Translations under genes and position numbers: made by a program
Shown here: positions 63,667 to 64,000 of the stretch, piece by piece
Position numbering within the stretch: position 1 is the stretch's first letter
Layout of the letters: each line of letters starts with the position of its first letter
Assembly: GCA_036770645.1 (NCBI GenBank)
Contig: DAIPIU010000002.1
Span: 33,906-97,905 of the forward strand
Length of the DNA stretch: 64,000 nt
Direction of reading: 5' to 3'
Source of the DNA: Rubrimonas sp036770645
Lineage (GTDB): Bacteria > Pseudomonadota > Alphaproteobacteria > Rhodobacterales > Rhodobacteraceae
The notes under the pieces: model-generated
Told to the model about the DNA's origin: nothing
The model's input: only the letters and a program-made list of their open reading frames with translations
The model's database searches: none

Positions 63667-64000
63667 CAGCAGGCCCTCCAGTCGAGGATCATCTTGAGGC
63701 AGGCGGGGTCGCCGAAGGCCGTGCGGTAGGCGGCGTCGGCGTCGCTCGCGGCGGTGCGGTGGGTGATCAGGCCGTCGAGCGACAGGAAGCCCTCCTCGAT
63801 CAGCGCCTTGGTGGCGGCGAGATCGGCGGGCGCCCATTCGGCGGCGATGCGGATGCGGGCCTCGCGCATGAAGGCCGGCGGGAAGGCGAAGGACAGCGGC
63901 TGCTCGTAGAAGCCCGCCAGCACCACCTCGCCGCCGCGGGCGAGGCGCCCGATCAGCGTGTCGAGCAGCTTCGGGTCGCCCGAGACGTCGTAGATCGCGC
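63666..64000 (-). CDS. bchC: Bacteriochlorophyllide dehydrogenase, C-terminal part
   Basis: The frame is open to the window edge and yields the last 110 residues. AIYDVSGDPKLLDTLIGRLA and VLAGFYEQPLSFAFPPAFM, ending ACLKMILDWRA, fit the C-terminal half of BchC, a medium-chain dehydrogenase that oxidises the 3-hydroxyethyl group of bacteriochlorophyllide. The N terminus and the upstream promoter lie outside the window. Confidence 0.93.
   Translation of the reverse strand, partial: AIYDVSGDPKLLDTLIGRLARGGEVVLAGFYEQPLSFAFPPAFMREARIRIAAEWAPADLAATKALIEEGFLSLDGLITHRTAASDADAAYRTAFGDPACLKMILDWRAC

Overview
The window is very GC-rich chromosomal DNA from an alphaproteobacterium, most likely a phototrophic or aerobic anoxygenic phototrophic member of the Rhodobacterales (Rhodobacter/Roseobacter relatives). 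The decisive evidence is the right end: bchC-bchX-bchY-bchZ-pufQ-pufB-pufA-pufL-pufM-pufC, all on the minus strand, encoding chlorophyllide reductase, the LH1 antenna and a type II reaction centre with a tetraheme cytochrome. Housekeeping genes (pheT, typA, gatB, sdhCDAB, gshA-rsmE/ubiA, gapR) fit the same group. Gene density is high, and many neighbours overlap by 4 bases (ATGA or GTGA). I found no insertion sequence, prophage or CRISPR array.

Layout. 1-9.3 kb: a truncated HTH regulator, a small exported protein, a zinc-finger protein, an S4 RNA-binding protein beside a large SUV3-like helicase, a TPR protein, an SCP2 protein coupled to an alpha/beta hydrolase, hisN, and a short XRE regulator. 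9.4-14.3 kb: typA, pheT, gapR. 14.3-21.4 kb: an enolase-superfamily enzyme, two RNA methyltransferases, gshA, a membrane protein, rsmE and divergent ubiA. 21.4-23.1 kb: a HlyD/DUF3302-like membrane pair. 23.4-27.3 kb: a sigma-54 activator followed by an NTF2-flavin monooxygenase gene with a textbook -24/-12 promoter and a paired dyad that looks like its enhancer. 27.5-33.1 kb: a LacI-controlled ABC transporter operon ending in a metallophosphoesterase, headed by a perfect 18-bp palindromic operator. 33.6 kb: tRNA-Thr(TGT).

33.8-39.2 kb holds a signalling cluster: a response regulator, a pseudo-kinase/exonuclease fusion, a small membrane protein and a sodium-symporter/histidine kinase. 39.3-43.4 kb: an overlapping operon of an SPFH-GYF protein, a zinc-ribbon membrane protein, LrgA and LrgB, then a membrane protein. 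43.4-45.9 kb: pxpBCA (5-oxoprolinase). 46-50 kb: a TPR methyltransferase, gatB, a cold-shock protein and a dienelactone-hydrolase-like protein. 50.1-54.5 kb: sdhCDAB with a 49-residue ORF and a methyltransferase inserted before sdhB. 54.7-55.4 kb: a DsbA-fold isomerase. From 55.8 kb: the photosynthesis operon, with a terminator-like hairpin after pufC and stem-loops at pufQ/pufB and pufA/pufL.

The most interesting parts are the sigma-54/flavin-monooxygenase locus (target gene rich in AGG arginine codons), the SPFH/zinc-ribbon/LrgAB operon, and the membrane pseudo-kinase fused to a DnaQ-type exonuclease.
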